The notes beneath the pieces were generated by a model that saw only the letters and a list, made by a program, of their open reading frames with translations, did no database searches and was not told the origin of the DNA. Below, in pieces: positions 25,079 through 33,897 of a stretch of 64,000 nucleotides of DNA. The DNA comes from Idiomarina sp. PL1-037 (GTDB taxonomy: Bacteria > Pseudomonadota > Gammaproteobacteria > Enterobacterales > Alteromonadaceae), in assembly GCF_034422975.1 (NCBI RefSeq), contig NZ_CP139873.1:1798001-1862000 (forward strand). Direction: 5' to 3'. Position numbers and translations under genes: made by a program. Position 1 is the first letter of the stretch; each line of letters opens with the position of its first letter.

Positions 25079-27532
25079 ATGAGTATTGCACTTTGGATTG
25101 TCGCTACTGTTATAGTCGCGGCTGCATTAATCTACAAACGAGCCAGCCTGGCTATGTTCAGCGCCGGTCTTGTCATTATGTTCGCTATTGGTAGCGCAAT
25201 CGACATTGTCGGTCCGGTACTTTGGGCTATTCTGGCAATTGTTCTGGTTCCGCTTAATATAGCACCAATTCGTTTAAACCTGCTGACTAAGCCTATTCTT
25301 AGCGCATATCGCAAAGTAATGCCAGAAATGTCTGATACCGAGCGTGACGCACTGGAAGCCGGTACGGTCTGGTGGGACGGCGATTTATTCAGTGGTGACC
25401 CTGACTGGTCAAAACTTCATAAGGTACCAAAAGCCGAGTTAACGGCTGAAGAAAAAGCCTTTTTAGAAGGCCCATGTGAAGAAGTCTGCAAAATGCTGGA
25501 CGACTGGGAAGTAACCCACGAACTAACAGACATGCCTGAGCACGTCTGGCAGTATCTGAAAGACGAAAAATTCTTCGCCATGATCATTAAGAAAGAATAC
25601 GGTGGTCTGGAGTTTTCTGCCTACGCCCAGTCTCGTGTTCTGCAGAAACTTGCCGGTGTCAGTACCGTGCTGGCCTCAACCGTCGGTGTACCTAACTCAT
25701 TAGGCCCGGGCGAATTATTGCAGCATTATGGTACGAAAGATCAGCAGGATCATTACCTGCCACGCTTAGCCAGCGGTGACGAAATTCCCTGCTTTGCTTT
25801 GACCAGCCCTGAAGCCGGTTCCGACGCAGGTGCCATTCCTGACTCAGGTGTGGTGTGTAAAGGTGAATGGAACGGCGAAGAAATTGTCGGTATCAAACTG
25901 AATTTCAATAAGCGCTACATTACCTTAGCGCCAGTAGCTACCGTATTAGGTCTGGCATTTAAAATGTACGACCCTGACAACCTTATTGGTGAAGAAGAAG
26001 AGCTGGGAATTACCTGTGCCCTTATTCCTCGCGATACCAAAGGTGTTGAAATTGGTCGCCGTCACTTTCCGCTGAACGTTCCGTTCCAAAACGGCCCTAT
26101 CCGCGGTAACGACGTATTCGTTCCATTAGACTTCATTATTGGTGGTCAGAAAAATGCCGGTAAAGGCTGGCGTATGCTGGTTGAATGCCTGTCAGTTGGC
26201 CGTTCAATCACTCTGCCGTCAAACAGTGCTGGTGGCATTAAGCAAATGGCCCTGGCAACTGGTGCTTACTCACGTATCCGCCGCCAGTTCAAATTGCCTA
26301 TAGGTAAAATGGAAGGTGTTGAAGAGCCAATGGCTCGCATAGCCGGTAACGCTTACCTGATGGACGCGGTGACGATGTTATCGACCAAAGGTATTGATTT
26401 AGGCGAGAAACCTGGTGTTATTGGTGCTATTGCGAAATACCACATGACTGAAAAGCTACGTGCTTGCATGGACGACGCTATGGACGTCCACGGTGGTAAA
26501 GGTATCTGTTTAGGTCCGAATAACTACCTTGGCCGTGGTTACCAGGGGGTTCCGGTTGCCATTACAGTAGAGGGTGCCAACATTCTTACCCGCACTATGA
26601 TGATATACGGCCAGGGCGCTATTCGTTGCCACCCATTTGTTCTGAAAGAAATGGAAGCCTCGGCTGAAAAAGGCCCGGATGCATTGAAGAAATTTGATAA
26701 AGCCGTGTTTGGCCATATTGGCTTTGCCATCAGTAACTTTGTTCGTTCACTGTTCTATGGTTTTGGTGGTCACCGCCTGAGCTCTGTTCCGGCTAGCGAC
26801 GAAACTCGTAAATACTACCAGCAGATGAACCGCTTTAGTGCCAACATGGCGTTATTGTCAGACATTGCGATGGGTAAACTGGGTGGTAGCCTTAAACGTA
26901 AAGAGCGCGTTTCTGCACGCTTAGGTGATATGCTCAGCTACCTATACATCGGTTCTTGTGTGTTGAAACGTTATCATGACCAGGGTCGCATTAAAGAAGA
27001 CTTGCCGTTAGTTCACTGGGCTATGCAGGACACTCTGCATAAGTTACAGGAAGCACAGCTGGAAATGCTGGCGAACTTTGGCGGTGTTGGTAGCTTCATG
27101 CGCGCCGTTATGTATCCGTTAGGCCGTATCGCTAAACGTCCTACAGATAAAAACGACCATGAAATTGCCCGTATGCTTATGTCACCAAACGACGTTCGTA
27201 CGCGTTTAGGCGAAGGCCAGTTCCTGAGCCCTGAAGGTCACTTTGGTTTCCTTGAAGAAACCCTGAAGAATGTGATTGCCGCAGAGCCACTGTACGACAA
27301 AGTTTGTAAAGCAGCCGGTAAACGCTTCAGCTTTACTCAATTAGACCAGCTAGCCGCTAAAGGTAAAGAGCTGGGCGTATTGAGTGACGACGAAGTGGCT
27401 CTGCTTGAGCGCACGGAAGTCGGTCGTCTGCGTACCATTAACGTCGATGACTTTGCACCGGAAGATTTATTAGCCGGTCAGGCAGCATTCGATTATGCCC
27501 TGAAAAATCTCAAGAAAGATGAAGCTGCATAA
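25079..27532 (+). CDS. fadE: Acyl-CoA dehydrogenase FadE
   Basis: 817 residues from ATG 25079 with GGAG nearby; the upstream ATG at 25034 would read through the promoter and operator. Length matches E. coli FadE. N-terminal membrane helices (about 3-75), then the flavin-dependent acyl-CoA dehydrogenase core: GVPNSLGPGELLQHYGT, CFALTSPEAGSDAGAIPD, GGKGICLGPNNYLGRGYQ and the VEGANILTRTMM segment with the active-site Glu region. It performs the first step of fatty acid beta-oxidation at the membrane. Monocistronic, ending in a strong terminator, and predicted to be FadR-controlled. Confidence 0.95.
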   Translation: MSIALWIVATVIVAAALIYKRASLAMFSAGLVIMFAIGSAIDIVGPVLWAILAIVLVPLNIAPIRLNLLTKPILSAYRKVMPEMSDTERDALEAGTVWWDGDLFSGDPDWSKLHKVPKAELTAEEKAFLEGPCEEVCKMLDDWEVTHELTDMPEHVWQYLKDEKFFAMIIKKEYGGLEFSAYAQSRVLQKLAGVSTVLASTVGVPNSLGPGELLQHYGTKDQQDHYLPRLASGDEIPCFALTSPEAGSDAGAIPDSGVVCKGEWNGEEIVGIKLNFNKRYITLAPVATVLGLAFKMYDPDNLIGEEEELGITCALIPRDTKGVEIGRRHFPLNVPFQNGPIRGNDVFVPLDFIIGGQKNAGKGWRMLVECLSVGRSITLPSNSAGGIKQMALATGAYSRIRRQFKLPIGKMEGVEEPMARIAGNAYLMDAVTMLSTKGIDLGEKPGVIGAIAKYHMTEKLRACMDDAMDVHGGKGICLGPNNYLGRGYQGVPVAITVEGANILTRTMMIYGQGAIRCHPFVLKEMEASAEKGPDALKKFDKAVFGHIGFAISNFVRSLFYGFGGHRLSSVPASDETRKYYQQMNRFSANMALLSDIAMGKLGGSLKRKERVSARLGDMLSYLYIGSCVLKRYHDQGRIKEDLPLVHWAMQDTLHKLQEAQLEMLANFGGVGSFMRAVMYPLGRIAKRPTDKNDHEIARMLMSPNDVRTRLGEGQFLSPEGHFGFLEETLKNVIAAEPLYDKVCKAAGKRFSFTQLDQLAAKGKELGVLSDDEVALLERTEVGRLRTINVDDFAPEDLLAGQAAFDYALKNLKKDEAA

Positions 27533-27549
27533 CCGCTGAAGGTTAATCG

Positions 27550-27588
27550 AAAAACGGCGCCCCTGATTTCAGCGGCGCCGTTTTTTTA
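27550..27588 (+). terminator. Rho-independent terminator after fadE
   Basis: CGGCGCC (27555-27561) pairs with GGCGCCG (27574-27580), extended by flanking A/T pairs, followed by seven T residues. It separates fadE from the transporter gene. Confidence 0.93.
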
Positions 27589-27635
27589 TGCTAGAATCCT
27601 GCGCTGGTCTAAAACTTATACTAAAGGCGCGAGTT

Positions 27636-29204
27636 ATGCAGTCTCCTAATAATGACTATAACGCGACCAGCAAACGAGGCTGGTTCACCCGTTTTCTTGA
27701 TGGCGTTGAGTGGCTTGGTAATCTGTTACCCCACCCCATTACCCTATTCGCAGTCTTCTGCTTATTCATTATTTTCATTAGTGGCATAGCTGCTTATTTT
27801 GGCGTCAGTGCGGTAGACCCCAGAGACGGCGAAACCGTTATAAAAGCAGTCAGCTTGCTTAATGCTGAGGGAATACAGCGCATTGTTACTAATCTGGTCA
27901 CCAACTTTACCGGCTTCACACCGTTAGGGACGGTATTGGTTGCTCTTTTAGGTGTCGGTGTTGCTGAACGCTCAGGCTTAATTTCAGCGGCTATGCGCGG
28001 GCTGGTCATGAAAGCTCCACCACGCCTGGTAACTGTGACCATTGTTTTTGCTGGTATCATTTCTAACACCGCAGCAGAACTAGGTTATGTTGTATTGGTA
28101 CCACTTTCGGCCATGATTTTTTACGGGCTGGGTCGTCACCCGCTGGCGGGTCTGTCTGCAGCCTTTGCCGGGGTATCGGCTGGCTACAGTGCTAACTTAT
28201 TAATTGGCACTGTTGATCCTTTACTGTCAGGCATCACCGAAGAAGCCGCTAAAATTATTGACCCTGCCTACACCGTTGGTGCAGAAGCTAACTGGTTCTT
28301 TATGATGGCTAGCACCTTTCTCATTGCCATTATGGGCGCGTTGATAACCGACAAAATTGTCGAGCCTAAACTGGGAAAATACAACAAAGACGAAGCCTCT
28401 ATTGATTTGTCCGATCAATCGTCAATGGACCCTCTGACCAAACAGGAAAAACGCGGGTTAATTTACGCGGGGTTAAGCGTTCTGGTTCTGGCTGGTATTC
28501 TCGCGTTAACCGTTGTACCTGAGTGGGGAATATTGCGTCACCCGGAAACCGGTGAAGTTAAAGGCTCGCCGTTTCTAAAAGGCGTTGTTGTTTATATTTT
28601 CTTCTTCTTCGCTATTCCCGGTTACGTTTATGGCCGAACTGTCGAGACCATGCGCACGGACCGTGATGTTATTGATGCGATGTCGCACAGCATGAGCACT
28701 ATGGGGATGTATATTGTGCTGGTGTTTTTTGCGGCGCAATTCGTTAACTTCTTTAAATGGACGAATTTCGGGACTATTTTTGCCATTAATGGTGCGGAGT
28801 TCCTGACCAATATTGGTATGACCGGTCCTATCATTTTCCTGTTCTTCATTATGGTCTGCGGTTTCGTAAACCTAATGCTGGGCTCAGCTTCTGCTCAGTG
28901 GGCTATTACCGCCCCTATTTTTGTCCCTATGCTGATGCTGATTGGCTACTCGCCGGAAGTTATTCAGGCGGCGTACCGCATTGGTGACTCAGTCACTAAC
29001 GTTATTACCCCAATGATGAGTTACTTTGGCTTAATATTGGCCGTTGCGGCTCGTTATAAGAAGGATTTAGGTATTGGCACTCTGGTTGCCATGATGCTGC
29101 CTTATTCTATGTTCTTCTTTGTAGGCTGGTCGCTGCTTTTCTTCCTTTGGGTCTTTGTTTTTGGATTCCCTGTAGGACCAGCCGCACCGACCTATTATAA
29201 CTAA
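27636..29204 (+). CDS. AbgT family transporter (first of two)
   Basis: 522 residues from ATG 27636 with AAAGG upstream; an earlier ATG at 27588 overlaps the terminator. About 11 hydrophobic segments and the AbgT landmarks FTPLGTVLVALLGVGVAERSGL, NTAAELGYVVLVPL, GSASAQWAITAPIFVPM and YRIGDSVTNVITPMMSYF. The family includes the p-aminobenzoyl-glutamate importer AbgT and MtrF/YdaH-type exporters. No abgAB hydrolase genes are adjacent. A paralogue lies 5 kb downstream. Substrate and direction cannot be told. Confidence 0.9.
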   Translation: MQSPNNDYNATSKRGWFTRFLDGVEWLGNLLPHPITLFAVFCLFIIFISGIAAYFGVSAVDPRDGETVIKAVSLLNAEGIQRIVTNLVTNFTGFTPLGTVLVALLGVGVAERSGLISAAMRGLVMKAPPRLVTVTIVFAGIISNTAAELGYVVLVPLSAMIFYGLGRHPLAGLSAAFAGVSAGYSANLLIGTVDPLLSGITEEAAKIIDPAYTVGAEANWFFMMASTFLIAIMGALITDKIVEPKLGKYNKDEASIDLSDQSSMDPLTKQEKRGLIYAGLSVLVLAGILALTVVPEWGILRHPETGEVKGSPFLKGVVVYIFFFFAIPGYVYGRTVETMRTDRDVIDAMSHSMSTMGMYIVLVFFAAQFVNFFKWTNFGTIFAINGAEFLTNIGMTGPIIFLFFIMVCGFVNLMLGSASAQWAITAPIFVPMLMLIGYSPEVIQAAYRIGDSVTNVITPMMSYFGLILAVAARYKKDLGIGTLVAMMLPYSMFFFVGWSLLFFLWVFVFGFPVGPAAPTYYN

Positions 29205-29209
29205 AAAGC

Positions 29210-30412
29210 TTATTCTGGCCGGCGCATTACGCGGTATGCAATTACCGCGAGTAAGCCGGCCACACCTATGACCCAGGCCATGGCATAATCAGTATATGAA
29301 CCGGCCTGACTCACGCCAGCAGAAACCAAACCAGCAATTAAAAACTGTAAGCTACCGGTTACGGCAGACGCCGAACCTGCGCGTTCTTTCTGTTCAGCCA
29401 AAGCCCCCGCCATAGCGTTCGGGAATACCATGCCTAAAGTCGATATATAGGCAAATAGCGACAGTAATATTCCCCAGAATCCGGCATTAAAATACGCCAT
29501 AACGCACATAACAATGGACACCACGGCCAATACCGGTAAGGAAACATTAAGGATCTTGCGTGAGGAGTGGTACTTCAGTAACCAGCCATTAAGCTGTGAA
29601 AAACCAATAATGCCAATAGCGTTTAATCCAAACAGCCAACTGTAGTGCATAGGCTCAAGGCCAAAAACCTCAATAAACATTTTTGGCGAGCCTGTGATAT
29701 AGGCAAATAATCCTGACTGAGCAATAGCGCCCGTTAACGAATAACGCAGAAATGAAGGGTCTCGCAGAACCGCCCAATAAGTGCTGCCGGTATTTCGCAT
29801 ACGCACGTCGTAGCGACGCCCGCGGGTTTCTGGCAACACAAAGTGAATAGTCACAGCGGAGGCCACACCTAAACCGGCAACAATTAAGAACAGAGCACGC
29901 CATCCCATCCATTCGGTGACATAGGCACCAAACAGAGGCGCCAGAATAGGGGCAACGCCCATGACCAGTATCAGAAATGAAAACACGCGAGCTGAAGCCT
30001 GCGGGGTATACAAATCACGCACCACAGCGCGGGCAATAACAATACCGGCACAAGCCCCTATAGCCTGCAGGAAACGTAAAGCAATCAGCCACTGAATATC
30101 CGGCGCAAAAGCACAGCCAATGGATGTCACTACGTATATAGCCAAACCGATATACAAGGGATTCTTACGCCCGAATTTATCAGTCGCCGTGCCATAAAGC
30201 AGTTGCCCAATAAAAAGGCCGAAGAAAAAAGCCGTCAGCGACAGTTCAACGTGGTGTGTATCGGTCGCATAGTCCGATGCAATAGCGCTGAAAGCCGGAA
30301 GGTACATATCAATGGAAAGAGGCGCAAAGGCCGTCAACAGCGCCAGAATAACAACGATGAAATCGAATCTGGCGTTATCGGAGACAGGGGCCGGCTCGAA
30401 TGAACGAGCCAT
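29210..30412 (-). CDS. Bcr/CflA family MFS drug exporter
   Basis: 400 residues with 12 hydrophobic segments. The loop 2-3 motif GTATDKFGRKNPL and the family signature LSIDMYLPAFSAIASDY near the N-terminus mark the Bcr/CflA (bicyclomycin resistance type) subfamily; RFLQAIGACAGIVIARAVVRDLY is motif C-like. Last gene of a three-gene minus-strand run: its ATG overlaps the nucleotidase stop (TAATG). It is predicted to export a small molecule with protons; the operon suggests this may be a nucleobase-related or toxic metabolite, which is inference. Confidence 0.9.
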   Translation of the reverse strand: MARSFEPAPVSDNARFDFIVVILALLTAFAPLSIDMYLPAFSAIASDYATDTHHVELSLTAFFFGLFIGQLLYGTATDKFGRKNPLYIGLAIYVVTSIGCAFAPDIQWLIALRFLQAIGACAGIVIARAVVRDLYTPQASARVFSFLILVMGVAPILAPLFGAYVTEWMGWRALFLIVAGLGVASAVTIHFVLPETRGRRYDVRMRNTGSTYWAVLRDPSFLRYSLTGAIAQSGLFAYITGSPKMFIEVFGLEPMHYSWLFGLNAIGIIGFSQLNGWLLKYHSSRKILNVSLPVLAVVSIVMCVMAYFNAGFWGILLSLFAYISTLGMVFPNAMAGALAEQKERAGSASAVTGSLQFLIAGLVSAGVSQAGSYTDYAMAWVIGVAGLLAVIAYRVMRRPE

Positions 30413-32217
30413 TATTTATCTCCCACAGGAACGTACGATTGTGTGGCAAATTCTTGCGGACGCTTCAGAACCTTCTGCTCTCTGGCATAATCCGACAGTG
30501 ACCGAGCGTAATCTATTCCCGTATTACGGGCTCTCCCACGCTCACTGACACGGTAAAAGGTGTTATAGCCGTCCTGACCACCTGCAATAAAGCTGTTTGT
30601 CACCATCACGTAGGTAGCTCTGGCGGTCATTGGTTGCCAACTGTTGCTGCCTTTATCCCACACTTGCAGGTTAGACACACGACTGCCTTTTTCTTTGGTT
30701 AAGTCAACCGAATAACGAATACCTGCACCATAGGGGTAAGCTCGGGTTGAGCCACCGTCAGAAATGGAATAGGCCAGCGCCTCTTCTATTGCCTGTTTGA
30801 ACTCAGAGCCGCTCAGTTCCAGCTTAACCAGAGTATTTGCGAAAGGCAGTACAGTGAAAGCGTCACCTACGGTGAAGTCTCCCTGGCTAATACCAGAGCG
30901 GACACCACCACCATTTTGAATAGCGAAGTCAGCTTCCGGCACTGAGCTCAGGAATGCTTCAGCAACCAGGCGGTGAGCGCCAGAACTTATTATGTCAGCA
31001 CAACCATCGCGTCTCGGCAGATCAATTTCCTGACTGCAAATTTGCTGTGGCACTTGCGCCAGCACTTCGGCAGAAAACTCTTCAACTTTGCCTTGATACT
31101 CCTGCAACATGCTTTCCAGCTCAGCGTCAGGTTCAACAAAGCTGAAGACTTCACTTTCTTCCAGCGCGGTTTTAATTGGCTCGTAAGTGGTCACAATACC
31201 GTCGCTAACCTGAATGTCGTCACTCAGAAGATAATGCGGACGTCCGCCGCACTCCGCAATTTTGTCACCTTTAAATACGGCTTTCATCTCGCCAACTACC
31301 AATGAATATTGATAAGCATGACCAATACAAACTTTGTCGCCGTCAGCATTGGTCAGTTCGGTTGGATAAGGCCCGTCAGACTGCATACCAAAATCACTGA
31401 AGTCGCCTAACAGCGTATGCGAATCACCCCCAATAACAATATCCACACCCGGCAACTGCTGCACCAGCTCTTTGTCCCGCTCATACTGAATGTGCGTTAG
31501 CAGAACTATTTTTTCGATACCCTGCTGTTGAACTTCCGCGATATACTTGCGCGCCGTTTCCAGTTCGTCTAAAAACTCAGTGGACTCATCGGGCTGCGAT
31601 GACTTCTTCGTTTTACTGGCAATATCCAGACCAATAATGGCTATTTCTTCACCGCCACGCTCGACTATTGTGTACGGCTGAAACATTTGCCACTCGCGGT
31701 CAGGTGTCAGTGGAGACTGCCCGACTTTTGGCTTAATGTTCGCTCCGAGCTTCACGGTGGGACAGCTTTCAGTCCCCAGTTCCTGCAGGAACTCGGCCAG
31801 TCCGGCATCGCCGGTATCAAACTCATGGTTACCAATAGTGAAAGCATCGAAACAGATGTTGTTCATCATACGGGCGTCGGGTTCACTACCAAACAAGGTG
31901 AAATACAAGCTGCCTGTCAGGGCATCACCAGCATGCAACGTCAGTACATTTTCGTTAGCCGCGCGTAGCTCTTTGATTTGCGCGCCAACACGAGGGAAGC
32001 CACCGGCATCAACTTGCCATTCCTGTTCTCCCCACACTAAGGTTTGCCGCTTAGCGTCCAAATTAGAATGATGGTCGCCAATGTGCAATAACGTTAATCG
32101 AAACTCTTTGCTTTCAGGCTCCTGCGGAGCTGATGCGCAACTGATGAGTAATGCAGAAACAGTGACAGCAGCCACACCCTGAACTATGCGTTTTAGATTA
32201 AACTCGCCTGTTTTCAC
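30412..32217 (-). CDS. Lipoprotein 5'-nucleotidase / bifunctional metallophosphatase (UshA family)
   Basis: 601 residues, GTG start with AGGAG seven bases upstream. Lipobox LISC follows a signal sequence, so it is a lipoprotein. Metallophosphatase motifs: LLHIGDHHSNLD, HAGDALTGS, GNHEFD, LLTHIQYERD and IVIGGDSHT. C-terminal nucleotidase domain with NGGGVRSGISQGDFTVGDAFTVLPFANTLVKLEL, which holds the substrate-binding Phe region. It hydrolyses nucleotides or UDP-sugars outside the inner membrane. Twelve bases downstream of an oxygenase gene and overlapping the exporter gene, so an operon for nucleotide salvage is plausible. Confidence 0.9.
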   Translation of the reverse strand: MKTGEFNLKRIVQGVAAVTVSALLISCASAPQEPESKEFRLTLLHIGDHHSNLDAKRQTLVWGEQEWQVDAGGFPRVGAQIKELRAANENVLTLHAGDALTGSLYFTLFGSEPDARMMNNICFDAFTIGNHEFDTGDAGLAEFLQELGTESCPTVKLGANIKPKVGQSPLTPDREWQMFQPYTIVERGGEEIAIIGLDIASKTKKSSQPDESTEFLDELETARKYIAEVQQQGIEKIVLLTHIQYERDKELVQQLPGVDIVIGGDSHTLLGDFSDFGMQSDGPYPTELTNADGDKVCIGHAYQYSLVVGEMKAVFKGDKIAECGGRPHYLLSDDIQVSDGIVTTYEPIKTALEESEVFSFVEPDAELESMLQEYQGKVEEFSAEVLAQVPQQICSQEIDLPRRDGCADIISSGAHRLVAEAFLSSVPEADFAIQNGGGVRSGISQGDFTVGDAFTVLPFANTLVKLELSGSEFKQAIEEALAYSISDGGSTRAYPYGAGIRYSVDLTKEKGSRVSNLQVWDKGSNSWQPMTARATYVMVTNSFIAGGQDGYNTFYRVSERGRARNTGIDYARSLSDYAREQKVLKRPQEFATQSYVPVGDK

Positions 32218-32229
32218 CAGCGGCTCCTT

Positions 32230-33165
32230 TTAGTCTTTTATCAAACCAATTTCACGTAAGCGCTGCATTAGATAGTCATCTGCTGTAATAGGGTCATCTC
32301 GCTGCGGATTCTCATTCGAAATACAGCTTTCCAGCGGTGTGATCATCACATCTGGATTAAAATGTAAAAAGAAGGGTATTGAATAACGCGACTTTTCATT
32401 AAATGGTGCCGGCGGATTAACCACCCGGTGTGTTGTCGATGGCAGCACATGATTCGTTAAGCGCTGCAACATGTCACCCACATTGCAAATAATGGCACCT
32501 TCAATAATCGTTACCGGCACCCAGGTGCCGTCTTTGGCCAACACTTCTAAGCCCGGTTCTCGCGACCCCACCAGGAGCGTCAGAACGTTGATGTCTTCAT
32601 GCGCACCAGCACGAACAGATGGCGTATCTTCATCAACAATAGGTGGATAGTGTAAAGGCCGCAGAATTGAATTGCCGTTATTCACTTTGTTTCGGAAAAA
32701 GTCTTTCGGTTGACCCAGATAAACAGAAAGAGCTTCCAGCACCTGGTTCCCTAAGTTATCCAAAGCCGCGTAAATAGCCAGCATATCGTCTTTAAATTTA
32801 GGCAGCTCTTGTGGCCAGACGTTTGGCAATAGTTGCGGGTACGGCGGCTCGCCTTCAATTTCACGACCCACATGCCAGAACTCTTTTAAGTCGACATGTT
32901 TGGCGTCTTTAGCCACTTCAGTACCAAAGGGCGTATAACCTCTGGCACCGCCCTGACCCGGACGGTGATATTGCTTTTTTACATCTTCAGGTAACGCAAA
33001 CAATTCACGACAGGTATCCAGTGCCCGTTCAATAAGCGCGGTATCAACGCCGTGCTGGGTTAAGGCAATAAAGCCGTATTTTTCGTAACCATTACCAACA
33101 TCTTGGGTAAAAGCATTAAAGTCATTCTGATAACGGCGCATATCAACGTGCGGGATAGACTGCAT
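32230..33165 (-). CDS. Isopenicillin N synthase-like 2-oxoglutarate/Fe(II) oxygenase
   Basis: 311 residues from ATG 33165 with AGGAAG 12 bases upstream; a TTG four codons earlier would abut that site. N-terminal DIOX_N-like region (YEKYGFIALTQHGVD), then the double-stranded beta-helix with Fe ligands His and Asp in AGAHEDINVLTLL, distal His in STTHRVVNPP and the 2OG-binding R-x-S in KSRYSIPFF. Bacterial homologues oxidise diverse small molecules. It leads an operon with a 5'-nucleotidase and an exporter, which hints at a nucleoside or base substrate. Not a beta-lactam gene: no ACV synthetase is present. Confidence 0.85.
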   Translation of the reverse strand: MQSIPHVDMRRYQNDFNAFTQDVGNGYEKYGFIALTQHGVDTALIERALDTCRELFALPEDVKKQYHRPGQGGARGYTPFGTEVAKDAKHVDLKEFWHVGREIEGEPPYPQLLPNVWPQELPKFKDDMLAIYAALDNLGNQVLEALSVYLGQPKDFFRNKVNNGNSILRPLHYPPIVDEDTPSVRAGAHEDINVLTLLVGSREPGLEVLAKDGTWVPVTIIEGAIICNVGDMLQRLTNHVLPSTTHRVVNPPAPFNEKSRYSIPFFLHFNPDVMITPLESCISNENPQRDDPITADDYLMQRLREIGLIKD

Positions 33166-33231
33166 GGTGAATTCCAACTTCCTGAAAGAGCTTTATGAAT
33201 AGCCGTATAGTGTATGAATTTTCGGGTTAAA

Positions 33232-33831
33232 TCACAAGTTAGCCAAAAGCCGCTTAACCGGGTTAAAGCCTTTACGATGTATAGGGCAAGGCCCGTATTT
33301 TTCTAATAATTCCAGGTGCTTTTTTGTGCCATAAGCTTTGTGCTTATCAAATTCATACTGTGGGTATAGTTCGTGCCACTTGAGCATTTGTCGGTCCCGC
33401 TCCACCTTCGCTAAAATTGAGGCGGCAGCAATGCACTGTTCGCTGGCATCGCCGCCTACAATGGCCTTGGCAGGTACATTCAACTCCGGAACCCTATTAC
33501 CGTCTACCAGCACCATATCGGGCTTTAGCGGAAGCGCTTCCACGGCTCGCTGCATAGCTTTCATCGACGCCCATAGAATATTAATGGCTTCTATTTCGTC
33601 AGGATCAGACTGAGCAATAGACCAATAGAGTGCCTTTTCTTTTATTTCCAGACTCAGCTTTTCACGCTTCTTTTCGCTCAGTTTTTTTGAGTCGTTAAGC
33701 CCTTCAATTGGGTTATCCGGGTCTAAAATGACGGCCGCTGCCACAACCGGCCCGGCAATAGGTCCGCGACCCGCTTCATCTGTACCACAAATCATCGACA
33801 CTTTTTCACCCTGTTTGCTTTGTTCCACCAT
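33232..33831 (-). CDS. rnhB: Ribonuclease HII
   Basis: About 199 residues. Conserved acidic residues of type 2 RNase H: Asp and Glu in GTDEAGRGPIAGP, Asp in LVDGNR and Asp in VERDRQM, plus LNDSKKLSEKKRE and the C-terminal HRKGFNPVKRLL. It cuts RNA in RNA-DNA hybrids and single ribonucleotides. Start uncertain: ATG 33831 gives an E. coli-like N-terminal length, whereas AGGGTG fits GTG 33801 or ATG 33795 better. In enterobacteria rnhB sits beside dnaE; here it lies 22 kb away, divergent from an AbgT gene. Confidence 0.93.
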   Translation of the reverse strand: MVEQSKQGEKVSMICGTDEAGRGPIAGPVVAAAVILDPDNPIEGLNDSKKLSEKKREKLSLEIKEKALYWSIAQSDPDEIEAINILWASMKAMQRAVEALPLKPDMVLVDGNRVPELNVPAKAIVGGDASEQCIAAASILAKVERDRQMLKWHELYPQYEFDKHKAYGTKKHLELLEKYGPCPIHRKGFNPVKRLLANL

Positions 33832-33897
33832 AGAATAATGGTTATGATACCTGCGCATAATAATTAGACCAATAAAATAACAATCAGGGGTTTCACC

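Noticed and set aside
32230..33165. Beta-lactam biosynthesis gene
   Set aside because: The protein shares the IPNS fold but no ACV synthetase or other pathway gene is present; the name reflects only the oxygenase family.
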